A DNA stretch of 5,579 bases from an uncultured Planctomycetaceae bacterium (GTDB lineage: Bacteria > Planctomycetota > Planctomycetia > Pirellulales > UBA1268). The notes below the pieces were generated by a model. The model had not been told where the DNA came from, did not search any database, and was given only the letters and a program-made list of their open reading frames with translations. The position numbers were made by a program, and so were the translations under genes. Location of the stretch: contig CALCGM010000091.1 of the NCBI GenBank assembly GCA_937900985.1, positions 1 to 5,579 of the forward strand, read 5' to 3'. Below, in pieces: positions 1 to 5,579 of this stretch. The number at the start of each line of letters is the position of its first letter. Position 1 is the first letter of the stretch.

Positions 1-102
1 CCGGTCAGAGGCTGTGAATATCGATCGCGGGCAGTTCGTCGGGCGCGGCTTGAAATCGGTTTTGCGCAGGAAACCCCCCTAGCGAGGTTTGCCAGGCCAA
101 CG
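1..102. other. 3' flanking region, no identifiable gene
   Basis: This stretch follows the stop codon of the minus-strand TPR gene. No ATG or GTG start exists on the minus strand here, so no new leftward gene begins in it. On the plus strand, one frame is open from the window edge to a TAG at 80-82 and another to a TGA at 15-17. Either could be the tail of a convergent gene lying mostly outside the window, but the visible peptides are too short to recognise. Confidence 0.4.
71..90 (-). terminator. Weak hairpin, possible terminator of the TPR gene
   Basis: Read on the minus strand, this 20-base element starts 12 bases after the TPR gene's TAA. It can form a 7-pair stem, AAACCTC with GGGGTTT (one T-G wobble), around a 6-base loop. 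The following bases are not T-rich, so it is not a convincing intrinsic terminator. It overlaps a plus-strand TAG at 80-82 and could serve converging transcription from both sides. Confidence 0.3.
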
Positions 103-741
103 TTACTGAGCTGGCGTCCACTGCCGCAGCTGTGCATGCACCTGGGCGACGCGTCCCATGTAGTGGTCCATCGAGTAGCGACCGGCTGCGAGGCTGATGT
201 GCTGCTTGGCAGCGTCTGCATCGCCCGTCGCTTCGGCGAAGAGGCCGAGATAGAGGTGCGCGTAGCAGAGTCGGTTTCGCTTGCCTGCCTCATCACCCGC
301 TTCGGCGGCTGCCAGAATCTCTTCCGGACTCCCCTCGCCTCGGTAGTAGGCGATGATCTCCTTCATCGGCACGCGTCGATCGGGCCCCACCGGCAGCATC
401 GCTTCCCGCGCCGCCTCAAGCCCCTCCAGACGAGCCACACAGGCAAAGTGCCAGGCAGGGTTTTCCACGTCGTTGGGATTCACCGTGCGGTGTGACTCAA
501 ACTGCTCCCGGCCATCCTGAAAGCGGTCGGCGTAGTAGAGCGAGAGCCCCCGCTGCCAGAGTTCTGGCTCAGCCGTCGGATCGAGCTTGATCAGCGCATC
601 AAACCGCTCCGACGACTCCACCGGCTTGGCTGCAAAGAAGAGTTCCACCCCTTCTTGAAACAGCTCACTCGGCGACTCCGCTGCGGCCTGCATCACCATC
701 GCCATCACTCCCACTCCAGCCAGCAGGCATCTCCAGCCCAT
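103..741 (-). CDS. Secreted tetratricopeptide-repeat (TPR) protein, function unknown
   Basis: The product is 212 residues. Residues 1-21 form a signal peptide: MGWR, a hydrophobic core (LLAGVGVMAMVM) and an AAA-ES cleavage site. The mature part is helical and TPR-like. Approximate repeats lie at residues 24-57, 58-91 and 158-190; the last (LYLGLFAEATGDADAAKQHI) has the G-x-x-x-A spacing of TPR helices and resembles the C-terminal repeats of NlpI-type proteins. TPRs bind other proteins, so an exported scaffold or adaptor role is plausible, but no partner is visible. I chose ATG 741 over the upstream in-frame ATG 804 because it has a GGGAG ribosome site 7 bases away and directly starts the signal peptide; the longer form would prepend 21 charged residues. 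It is transcribed away from the rest of the window and appears monocistronic. Confidence 0.85.
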   Translation of the reverse strand: MGWRCLLAGVGVMAMVMQAAAESPSELFQEGVELFFAAKPVESSERFDALIKLDPTAEPELWQRGLSLYYADRFQDGREQFESHRTVNPNDVENPAWHFACVARLEGLEAAREAMLPVGPDRRVPMKEIIAYYRGEGSPEEILAAAEAGDEAGKRNRLCYAHLYLGLFAEATGDADAAKQHISLAAGRYSMDHYMGRVAQVHAQLRQWTPAQ

Positions 742-746
742 GCGAT

Positions 747-753
747 CTCTCCC
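747..753 (-). promoter_or_regulatory. Ribosome binding site deciding the TPR gene start
   Basis: On the minus strand this reads GGGAGAG and ends 5 bases before ATG 741 (7 bases from the GGGAG core). The in-frame ATG at 804 would place this site inside the coding region, so it supports the shorter protein that begins with the signal peptide. Confidence 0.7.
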
Positions 754-764
754 ATATTCGTGTT

Positions 765-779
765 GAGCGGCCTCCGCTC
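765..779 (-). promoter_or_regulatory. Leader hairpin upstream of the TPR gene
   Basis: This is a perfect inverted repeat, GAGCGG-CCT-CCGCTC, with a 6-pair all-matched stem and a 3-base loop. It lies 23 bases before ATG 741 and upstream of the ribosome site, so it would sit in the 5' leader if transcription starts beyond it. It could be an RNA stem or a DNA operator. Nothing further in the sequence decides which. Confidence 0.35.
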
Positions 780-885
780 CCCACCGCATGCCGGTCGTCG
801 ACACACGGCCCCTCGCGGCGCTGGCTGCATCGCCATCCCACCGGAAGCCCCAGTGTATGCTCGCCGCTGATCGGGAGGCGACTGA

Positions 886-1662
886 CCGGAGGCATCACAT
901 GACGCGATCGCTGCGATTGACACCCGGGCCTATCGCCTCAGCGACGGCGACACCTCGTGGGAGCCGCTCGGCGTGGTCGTCGACGGCGGCTTCTGGCCGA
1001 TGCAGGAGCCTCAGCAGCTCGCCAACGGCAACTGGATCATGGCGGGCTTTCGGGTGGGGGGCGGCAATCCGGCGGCGGTCGCGATCAGCGATGGCGACGA
1101 TCTCCTCCGCTGGCAGCTCATCCCGCTTCCCAAGGAGGTTGACGGCATGTGGGGTGAGTCGACGGTGCTGCTTGATCAGCAACAAACAGCCGTCACCAAC
1201 ATCGCCCGCTGGGGCGAACGCCCACTCGCTCTGACGGCACACAGCGGCGACAGTGGCCTCTCCTGGTCAGCATCGCAGCCGAGCAATCTCCCGATGGTCA
1301 CGAGCAAGCCCTACGCCGGCCGACTCTCCACCGGCGAGCCCTACCTGATCGCCACCACCACCGCCGACAGCGGCAACCGCCGCTCACCGCTGACCATTGC
1401 GATAGGGCCGCCGGGCGGCAACAGCTTTGAGCAGGTGTTTGTGATCCGCCATGCCGAGCATGATGGCCCGGGGGAATCTCACCCCAAGGCCTCGCTTGCC
1501 TACCCCTATGCGATCGAGCATGACGGCCGGCTCTACGTCGGCTATTCCAACAACGGTGGCCTCGTCGGTCGCGTGGGCCAAGGCCGTGAACTGGCCAACA
1601 ACAACTCAGCCGAGCTCGCCGTCATTCCGCTCGCTTCCCTGCGAAACGCGGCTGCGAACTGA
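886..1662 (+). pseudogene. N-terminally truncated BNR/sialidase-like protein
   Basis: The frame opens after a TGA at 883-885 and ends at TGA 1660-1662, about 258 codons. Convincing homology to planctomycete exo-alpha-sialidase-like proteins (BNR_2 type beta-propeller) begins near TRAYRLSDGDTSWEPLGVV at about 922. It continues through GFWPMQEPQQLANGNWIMAGF, MWGESTVLL, PMVTSKPYAGRLSTGEPYLI, TTTADSGNRRSPLTIA, GESHPKASLAYPYAIEHDGRLYVGYSN and NNNSAELAVIPLASL. Full relatives are, from memory, near 400 residues with an export signal; here the signal peptide and first blades are absent, leaving too little for a complete propeller. There is no ATG, GTG or TTG in frame between 886 and 972. The first in-frame start (GTG 973) has no ribosome site and lies inside the conserved region. 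A strong ribosome site with ATG 899 is present but in the wrong frame. I infer a 5' deletion or frameshift. An alternative is a short active protein from an unusual start, or a sequencing error combined with truncation. Confidence 0.7.
888..901 (+). promoter_or_regulatory. Orphan ribosome site and ATG, out of frame with the sialidase remnant
   Basis: GGAGG at 888-892 is followed after 6 bases by ATG 899-901, a near ideal translation start. The frame it opens (MTRSLRLTPGP...) is not that of the sialidase homology, which lies one frame away. The first residues would suit the start of an export signal. This looks like the surviving start of the original gene, now separated from its body by a frame-disrupting deletion. 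Confidence 0.5.
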
Positions 1663-1712
1663 TCCAATGGCCAGCTCGCATTGAAGCGGCTTCCCCCAGC
1701 GGACTACGCTCT

Positions 1713-1730
1713 ATAACGCAGAAGCGTTGT
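1713..1730 (+). promoter_or_regulatory. Small hairpin in the gap before the DUF1552 gene
   Basis: AACGC-AGAA-GCGTT is a perfect 5-pair stem with a GA-rich 4-base loop, extendable by a T-G and an A-T pair. No T tract follows, so it is a poor terminator for the upstream remnant. A loose -10 match, TATAAC at 1712-1717, overlaps its left arm, but I see no matching -35 element at the right distance. Confidence 0.3.
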
Positions 1731-1738
1731 CAGTGCCG

Positions 1739-1755
1739 CATCGCGGGCCGCGATG
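1739..1755 (+). promoter_or_regulatory. Perfect leader hairpin upstream of the DUF1552 ribosome site
   Basis: CATCGCG-GGC-CGCGATG forms a fully matched 7-pair, mostly G-C stem with a 3-base loop. It ends 7 bases before the GGAG ribosome site (1763-1766) and 19 bases before ATG 1775. Its position suggests an effect on translation or mRNA stability of the DUF1552-DUF1592 operon, or an operator if transcription starts downstream. It contains two CGCG blocks, and short palindromes of this kind arise easily in GC-rich DNA. Confidence 0.4.
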
Positions 1756-1762
1756 GCCCCAC

Positions 1763-1766
1763 GGAG
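1763..1766 (+). promoter_or_regulatory. Ribosome binding site deciding the DUF1552 gene start
   Basis: GGAG lies 8 bases before ATG 1775. It would fall inside the coding region if the in-frame TTG at 1727 were the start, so it favours ATG 1775, which also puts the twin-arginine motif at residues 8-13. Confidence 0.65.
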
Positions 1767-1774
1767 TTTTCTCA

Positions 1775-3145
1775 ATGCCACTCGCCAAACACCTTTCCCG
1801 CAGGCGGCTTCTCCAGGTGCAGGGGGCAACGCTCGCCCTGCCGTTTCTGCCGTCACTCGGCCGAGCAGCCGAGGCTGCGGCCGCCGCGCCGAGCAAGAAA
1901 CTGGCGCTCGTCTACCTGCCCAACGGCATCGTCCGGCGATGTTTCTTCCCGGGAGAGGAACAGGCTGAGATCCCGGACTTCATCGGCGGCTTCGATGCCG
2001 ACAAGGTGAAGGCCCAGCGGCAGTATGCCCGCGAACCAGGCGTCAGCCCGATTGAGCTCACCTCCACCATGCAGCCGCTGGCAGACGTGAAGGATGAGCT
2101 GACCCTGATCACCGGCCTCGACCGCACCTACAAGCACGGCCAAGACGTCCACGCGCAAGGAGCCTCCTGCTATCTCACCAGCCTCTCCCCAGAGCAGGCC
2201 GAGCGGCAGGGCATCGCCCACCCCAATGGCCGCACGCTCGACCAGATCATTGGCGATGTCGCGGGCCAGTCGACGGTCTTCAACACGCTGGAGATCAGCT
2301 GCAACGGCTTCACTGCCGGCAAGGAGCCGATCGAGTTTGACAACATCTCCTGGTATGGCCCGGGCCGCATCGCCCCGTCGATTCGCGAGCCGCGCAAGCT
2401 CTACGACCGGCTCTTTCTCCGCGAGAGCTATCGCGACCATGTTGCCGACGTGACCGATCTTGTGCTGGCCGACGCCAAGTCACTCTCTGCCCGGCTCGCG
2501 CCAGCTGATCGTCACACGCTGGGCGAGTTCATGGAGATGCTCCGCGGCATCGAACTTCGTGTGGAGAAGATGGAACGGATGATGGCGGAAACCGAGGTGG
2601 GCGCGCCGCTAGCCGAGCGGCTGCCACGCGGCGAATACATCCGCCTGCAGATGGACCTGATGCTGACCGCCTTCCGCATGGGGATCACCAATGTCTGCAC
2701 CTTCATGCTCGGCCCTGAGCGGTGGGATGCCACGCTGATGTATGAGGGCGTGTTTGACCAGCCCGTGCAGCACCACAACATGACCCACAACCAGAAGGGC
2801 GACGGCTACAAGGAGCTGCAGAAGATCGACCTGTTCCACATGGAGCAGTACGCCTACCTCATCCGCCGCATGCGGGAGCTCAAAGAGTTTGACGGCAGCA
2901 GCATGCTCGACAACTCGATCGCCGCCTTTGGGGCAGGCCTTGGCGACGGGGCCACGCACCAATACTACGACCTGCCCACGATGGTGGCCGGCCGTGCCGG
3001 CGGGCAACTGCGTCAGGGCCGCTTCATTCGCATGCCCAGCGGCACGCTCAACTCCAATCTCTGGCTGACATACGCCCGGCTGATGGGCCTCGACATCGAG
3101 TCGTATGCCGACAGCACCGGCGTGATCTCTGAGCTGTGGGCGTAG
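1775..3145 (+). CDS. DUF1552 domain protein, Tat-type exported
   Basis: The product is 456 residues, a normal length for the DUF1552 family (PF07586). Residues 1-38 look like a twin-arginine signal: SRRRLL at 8-13, a hydrophobic stretch (LALPFLPSLG) and an Ala-rich cleavage region. The conserved body starts at KKLALVYLPNGIV (41-53). Family-like blocks follow: LTLITGLDR (109-117), QHHNMTHNQKGD (332-343) and the C-terminal FGAGLGDGATHQYYDLPTMVAGRAGG (385-410). That His/Asp-containing tail resembles the one in DUF1501 proteins, which are distantly related to the alkaline phosphatase fold; the link is family knowledge recalled, not shown here. No reaction is established for the family. The next gene begins 3 bases after the stop, so the two are almost certainly one operon acting outside the cytoplasm. 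ATG 1775 is preferred to TTG 1727 because of its ribosome site and the signal peptide. Confidence 0.9.
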   Translation: MPLAKHLSRRRLLQVQGATLALPFLPSLGRAAEAAAAAPSKKLALVYLPNGIVRRCFFPGEEQAEIPDFIGGFDADKVKAQRQYAREPGVSPIELTSTMQPLADVKDELTLITGLDRTYKHGQDVHAQGASCYLTSLSPEQAERQGIAHPNGRTLDQIIGDVAGQSTVFNTLEISCNGFTAGKEPIEFDNISWYGPGRIAPSIREPRKLYDRLFLRESYRDHVADVTDLVLADAKSLSARLAPADRHTLGEFMEMLRGIELRVEKMERMMAETEVGAPLAERLPRGEYIRLQMDLMLTAFRMGITNVCTFMLGPERWDATLMYEGVFDQPVQHHNMTHNQKGDGYKELQKIDLFHMEQYAYLIRRMRELKEFDGSSMLDNSIAAFGAGLGDGATHQYYDLPTMVAGRAGGQLRQGRFIRMPSGTLNSNLWLTYARLMGLDIESYADSTGVISELWA

Positions 3146-3148
3146 CGA

Positions 3149-5317
3149 ATGCCAGGTCAGATCACCACGCGCGTTCCGCAGACAGCCGGCCGCTCGACGT
3201 TCGGCCCAGCACTCCGCTCCGCGGCCACGTGCTTTGCCGCCGGCGTGCTGCTGTGTCTCTGGCAGTGTGTCACAACGTTGCCCATGACAACGGCCGCAGA
3301 GCCGCCTGCAGTGGAGGCAGCCACCCTCGCGGTCTTTGCAACGACCTGCATCGACTGCCACACCGCTGCCGACGCCAGCGGTGGCGTGAACGTGGAAGCC
3401 ATGCTTGAGGCCAATGCCCTGTCGTCGGATGCCGCGTTGCTCGAACGGCTGCTCGATGTCATCGAATCTCGCGGAATGCCGCCAGACGACGTCGACCCTC
3501 TCGACAACACCACCCGCGATGCCGTGCTCGCCGAACTCCACTCGCGGCTGGAAACAGCGACGGCAGACGCCACTCCCCCACCGGTGCCGGTCAGCCGGCT
3601 TAACCGCTTTCAATACAACAACACCGTCCGCGACCTCTTCCAGCTCGACCGCAACATTTTCCCCCTCCCGGAGAAGCTGCTCACGCGTCACGACACCGCC
3701 CTCGCTCAGACGCTTTCAGCCGGAGCGGATGCCCAGCTTCCTGATGTGCTGCAGGTCTCCTGTGATGCGGTTGCGGCTGCCCCGGGGCTCGAAGGCGTGC
3801 GGCCCTTCCCCAAAGACCTCCGCGCGAGCCATGGCTACGACAACCAGTCTGACAAGCTGACGCTCTCGCCACTGTTGCTCGACAGCTTTCTGCACCTGAG
3901 CGTGTCGATTCTGGAAAGCCCCGACTTCACAGCCGACTCCGTCGGCATCTGGCAGGCCTTTTTTGCCGCACCACCAGACAACACCTCCCCTGAGGAAGCG
4001 ATCCGCAGCCGGCTGGCCACGTTCCTCCCGCTCGCGTTTCGCCGCCCCGTCAGCGACGACGTGCTCAGCCGCTACACGGCCTACACCCTTGCCAAGCTTG
4101 AATCGGAGCAGGACTTCACGGCCGCCATGAAGAAGGTGGCTGCCGCAGTTCTCTCCTCTCCGTTGTTTCTCTATCGCACGCCGCCGGCCACGCCTGCCGA
4201 CGAGCCCTTTGCCCTCGCCGAGCGACTCACCTACAGCCTCTGGGGCAGCTGCCCAGACCGCGAGCTGATCGATCTGGCAGCCGACGGCTCGCTGACTGAG
4301 CCCGCGATCCTCGCAACACAGGTGGAGCGAATGCTCGCCGACCCGCGAATCGAGCGGTTTCTCGACGCCTTCCCCGCGCAGTGGATGCAGCTGGAAAACA
4401 TCCTCGCCGCCACACCGGATCCGAGTCTCAGCCGGATCTACTCTCTCGATCCCAAGCGGCCGGCCGGCACACAGATGGTGCTCGAGCCGTTGCTGCTGTT
4501 TGAAGCGGTGCTGCTGGAGAACCGGCCACTCGCCGAACTGATCACTCCCACGTTTAGTTATCGCAGTGCGTTTCTGGATGCCTGGTATACGACATCCCTG
4601 CAGCCACCACCGCTCGATGCCGACGCGGTGGACGGCGATCGTGAAAAGGCCCGAGCCGCTGCACAGGAGCAGTTCGACAACCACATCCGTGGCCTCCTTG
4701 AGGAGCAGACCTTTCGCCGCGTGTCGCTTGAGGATCCTCGCTACGGCGGCATCCTGACCAACGCCGCGATGCTCACGATGACCTCAGGCCCGAAACGAAC
4801 CCATCCGGTGGCTCGCGGCGTGTGGGTGATCGAGGTGCTCTTCAACGATCCGCCGCCCCCACCGCCAAACGACGTGCCTCCGCTCGATGAAGATGCCGGC
4901 GATGCCAGCCTGACGATCCGCGAGCGGTTTGCGGCCCATCGCGAGAATCCCTCCTGCGCCGGCTGCCACTCCCGCCTCGATCCCCTCGGCTTCGCATTGG
5001 AAAACTACGACATCACGGGACGCTGGCGAGACACCTACACCAACGGCCGTGACGTGGATGCTGCCGGCGTGTTGCGGCAGGCGCACCCCTTTGACGAGGC
5101 GGTCGGCTTCAAAGCCGCCCTTCTCCAAGAGCAGCGACCAATCGCCCGCGGCCTCACTGAGCATCTCCTCCGCTACGCCCTCGGCCAAGAACTCACGCCT
5201 GCCGACCGCATCGCCGTCGAAGCGATCGTCGCTGCCACGAGCGAACACGGCTACCGGCTCAAAGACCTGCTCCGCAGCGTGCTGCTGAGCCCCCGCTTTC
5301 GCGACTTTCACTACTAA
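3149..5317 (+). CDS. Secreted DUF1592/DUF1588/DUF1585 protein with two CXXCH motifs
   Basis: The product is 722 residues. An export signal with Arg8, Arg15 and Arg23 precedes a hydrophobic core near 25-41 (ATCFAAGVLLCLWQCV). Cys36 and Cys40 do not fit a lipobox. A PSCyt1-like segment carries CIDCH at 67-71. DUF1587 follows at about 148-170 (RLNRFQYNNTVRDLFQLD), then DUF1595 near 285-345 (LPLAFRRPVSDDVLSRYTAY), DUF1592 near 352-480 (ALAERLTYSLWGSCPDREL), DUF1588 near 532-628 with CAGCH at 603-607 (CAGCHSRLDPLGFALENYD), and DUF1585 at about 648-722, ending in LLRSVLLSPRF. The six-proline run at 568-573 belongs to the usual DUF1588 pattern. CXXCH suggests covalent haem c and electron transfer, but haem has not been shown from sequence alone. 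Its stop-to-start gap of 3 bases and weak ribosome site suggest translational coupling to the DUF1552 gene. It lacks the long carbohydrate-binding or PA14-like insert that some larger relatives have. Confidence 0.92.
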   Translation: MPGQITTRVPQTAGRSTFGPALRSAATCFAAGVLLCLWQCVTTLPMTTAAEPPAVEAATLAVFATTCIDCHTAADASGGVNVEAMLEANALSSDAALLERLLDVIESRGMPPDDVDPLDNTTRDAVLAELHSRLETATADATPPPVPVSRLNRFQYNNTVRDLFQLDRNIFPLPEKLLTRHDTALAQTLSAGADAQLPDVLQVSCDAVAAAPGLEGVRPFPKDLRASHGYDNQSDKLTLSPLLLDSFLHLSVSILESPDFTADSVGIWQAFFAAPPDNTSPEEAIRSRLATFLPLAFRRPVSDDVLSRYTAYTLAKLESEQDFTAAMKKVAAAVLSSPLFLYRTPPATPADEPFALAERLTYSLWGSCPDRELIDLAADGSLTEPAILATQVERMLADPRIERFLDAFPAQWMQLENILAATPDPSLSRIYSLDPKRPAGTQMVLEPLLLFEAVLLENRPLAELITPTFSYRSAFLDAWYTTSLQPPPLDADAVDGDREKARAAAQEQFDNHIRGLLEEQTFRRVSLEDPRYGGILTNAAMLTMTSGPKRTHPVARGVWVIEVLFNDPPPPPPNDVPPLDEDAGDASLTIRERFAAHRENPSCAGCHSRLDPLGFALENYDITGRWRDTYTNGRDVDAAGVLRQAHPFDEAVGFKAALLQEQRPIARGLTEHLLRYALGQELTPADRIAVEAIVAATSEHGYRLKDLLRSVLLSPRFRDFHY
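3347..3361 (+). other. First CXXCH haem-type motif (CIDCH)
   Basis: The codons encode Cys67-Ile-Asp-Cys70-His71, about 25 residues after the predicted signal peptide. It sits within a TTCIDCHTAADASGGV context typical of the planctomycete PSCyt1 cytochrome-like domain. It is a candidate covalent haem c attachment site. Confidence 0.75.
4955..4969 (+). other. Second CXXCH haem-type motif (CAGCH)
   Basis: The codons encode Cys603-Ala-Gly-Cys606-His607 inside the DUF1588 domain. The flanking PSCAGCHSRLDPLGFALENYD is the hallmark of this domain. It could bind a second haem c, which would make the protein dihaem, with the sites some 530 residues apart. Confidence 0.75.
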
Positions 5318-5327
5318 GCTTTCGCGA
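5295..5327. repeat. Short direct repeat GCTTTCGCGA across a gene end
   Basis: The 10-mer GCTTTCGCGA occurs at 5295-5304, in the last codons of the DUF1592 gene, and again at 5318-5327, directly after its stop. The copies start 23 bases apart. No hairpin terminator is visible between the convergent genes. The repeat is short enough to be chance. Confidence 0.3.
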
Positions 5328-5334
5328 TGAAGCA

Positions 5335-5579
5335 TCAGCCACCCGTGACCGCTGGCTCAGGCGGGCTCAACACCAGCCGAAACCCAAAGCTCGCCCCGCG
5401 GGCGGTGGGCTTCCGCCAGCCGCGGAGGGTTGGCCGGTGAAAACGTGCTGGGTAGGCCCAGCTGCCGCCGCGACACACCCGAAACGCACCCGTGCTGGGC
5501 CCTTGAGGATCGCGGACGCTCCCCGCCGGATAGGCGGCATACCAGTCGCTGCACCACTCCCACACATTCCCACGCATGT
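5335..5579 (-). CDS. FGE-sulfatase (SUMF1-like) domain protein, C-terminal part
   Basis: Only the last 81 codons are in the window; the gene continues beyond 5579. The visible part begins with the end of a GAC-like codon followed by MRGNVWEWCSDWY, matching the usual D-M-x-G-N-V-W-E-W block, so ATG 5577 is internal, not the start. It continues with RVCRGGSWAYPARFHRPTLRGWR and ends with the family closing motif FGFRLVLSPP plus a short PAVTGG tail. The family includes formylglycine-generating enzymes that activate sulfatases, plus many relatives without that activity. By my alignment to human SUMF1, the two catalytic cysteines after GGS are replaced by Tyr and His here, so sulfatase maturation is unlikely. 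The gene converges on the DUF1592 gene with 17 bases between stops. Confidence 0.88.
   Translation of the reverse strand, partial: MRGNVWEWCSDWYAAYPAGSVRDPQGPSTGAFRVCRGGSWAYPARFHRPTLRGWRKPTARGASFGFRLVLSPPEPAVTGG

Larger units (their letters stand above)
742..885. other. Non-coding gap between divergent TPR gene and sialidase remnant
   Basis: This region must hold the promoter of the leftward TPR gene. I see no convincing pair of -35/-10 hexamers on either strand; TATGCT at 856-861 is a loose -10 match with no good -35 partner. A 5-pair inverted repeat (TCGCC at 861-865 with GGCGA at 877-881) has an 11-base loop and is marginal. No frame looks protein-coding; the plus-strand frame starting with ATG 788 gives a composition rich in Ser, Arg and Ala with no recognisable fold. 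Confidence 0.45.

Noticed and set aside
136..495. Plus-strand open frame opposite the TPR gene
   Set aside because: It is antisense to a gene with a clear signal peptide, ribosome site and TPR repeats, and has no recognisable motif of its own.
917..922. TTGACA as a possible -35 promoter element
   Set aside because: No acceptable -10 hexamer lies 16-18 bases downstream, and it falls within the start of the sialidase-like frame.
788..1234. Plus-strand frame of 148 codons overlapping the sialidase remnant
   Set aside because: It includes the good start at 899, but its translation is a Ser/Arg/Ala-rich shadow of the sialidase frame, which carries the recognisable homology.
1853..2440. A 195-codon minus-strand open frame inside the DUF1552 gene
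   Set aside because: It is antisense to a conserved gene and shows no family motif.
3254..3270. Possible lipoprotein signal in the DUF1592 protein (Cys36 or Cys40)
   Set aside because: The residues before each cysteine (LL-Cys36, WQ-Cys40) do not match a lipobox, which needs Gly, Ala or Ser just before the cysteine.
2609..3691. A 360-codon minus-strand open frame across the DUF1552-DUF1592 junction
   Set aside because: It lies antisense to two well-recognised genes. Its product has low-complexity Val/Gly/Arg/His-rich composition and no recognisable domain, as expected for an antisense frame in GC-rich codons.
3716..4684. A 322-codon minus-strand open frame inside the DUF1592 gene
   Set aside because: It is fully antisense to conserved DUF1592-family sequence, with no ribosome site support and no recognisable motif.
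4850..4867. Run of six proline codons as a possible repeat or slippage site
   Set aside because: A proline run at this point (N-D-P-P-P-P-P-P) is a normal feature of the DUF1588 domain, and the codons are mixed.

Overview
The window is GC-rich bacterial DNA and very probably comes from a planctomycete. The basis is gene content: a DUF1552 protein followed at once by a secreted DUF1592/DUF1588/DUF1585 protein with CXXCH haem-type motifs, a BNR/sialidase-like protein of the type common in Pirellulales-like genomes, a FGE-sulfatase (SUMF1-like) domain protein and a secreted TPR protein. This combination is typical of Planctomycetes. Verrucomicrobia and myxobacteria carry some of these families and cannot be excluded from the sequence alone.

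Layout. Positions 1-102 hold the 3' flank of a minus-strand gene and no gene I can name, with a weak hairpin at 71-90. A secreted TPR protein of 212 residues runs leftward from 741 to 103. Positions 742-885 are non-coding and contain a short perfect hairpin in the TPR gene's leader. From about 886 to 1662 (+) lies the C-terminal part of a BNR/sialidase-fold protein with no in-frame start codon and no N-terminal third; I call it a truncated pseudogene. A 112-base gap with two small hairpins precedes a two-gene block: a Tat-type exported DUF1552 protein (1775-3145) and, three bases later, an exported protein with two CXXCH motifs and DUF1587/1595/1592/1588/1585 domains (3149-5317). A minus-strand gene whose C-terminal 81 codons encode the end of a FGE-sulfatase domain converges on it, leaving only 17 bases between the two stops.

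How the genes may work together. The DUF1552 and DUF1592 genes are almost certainly co-transcribed and probably translationally coupled. Both products carry export signals, so they most likely act together outside the cytoplasm. The biochemical role of this pair is not established as far as I know, and it is the most interesting intact system here. The sialidase-like remnant lies upstream in the same orientation but looks non-functional. The TPR and FGE-like genes are flanking units in the opposite orientation with no visible functional link. I found no tRNA, rRNA, CRISPR array, insertion sequence or phage gene.
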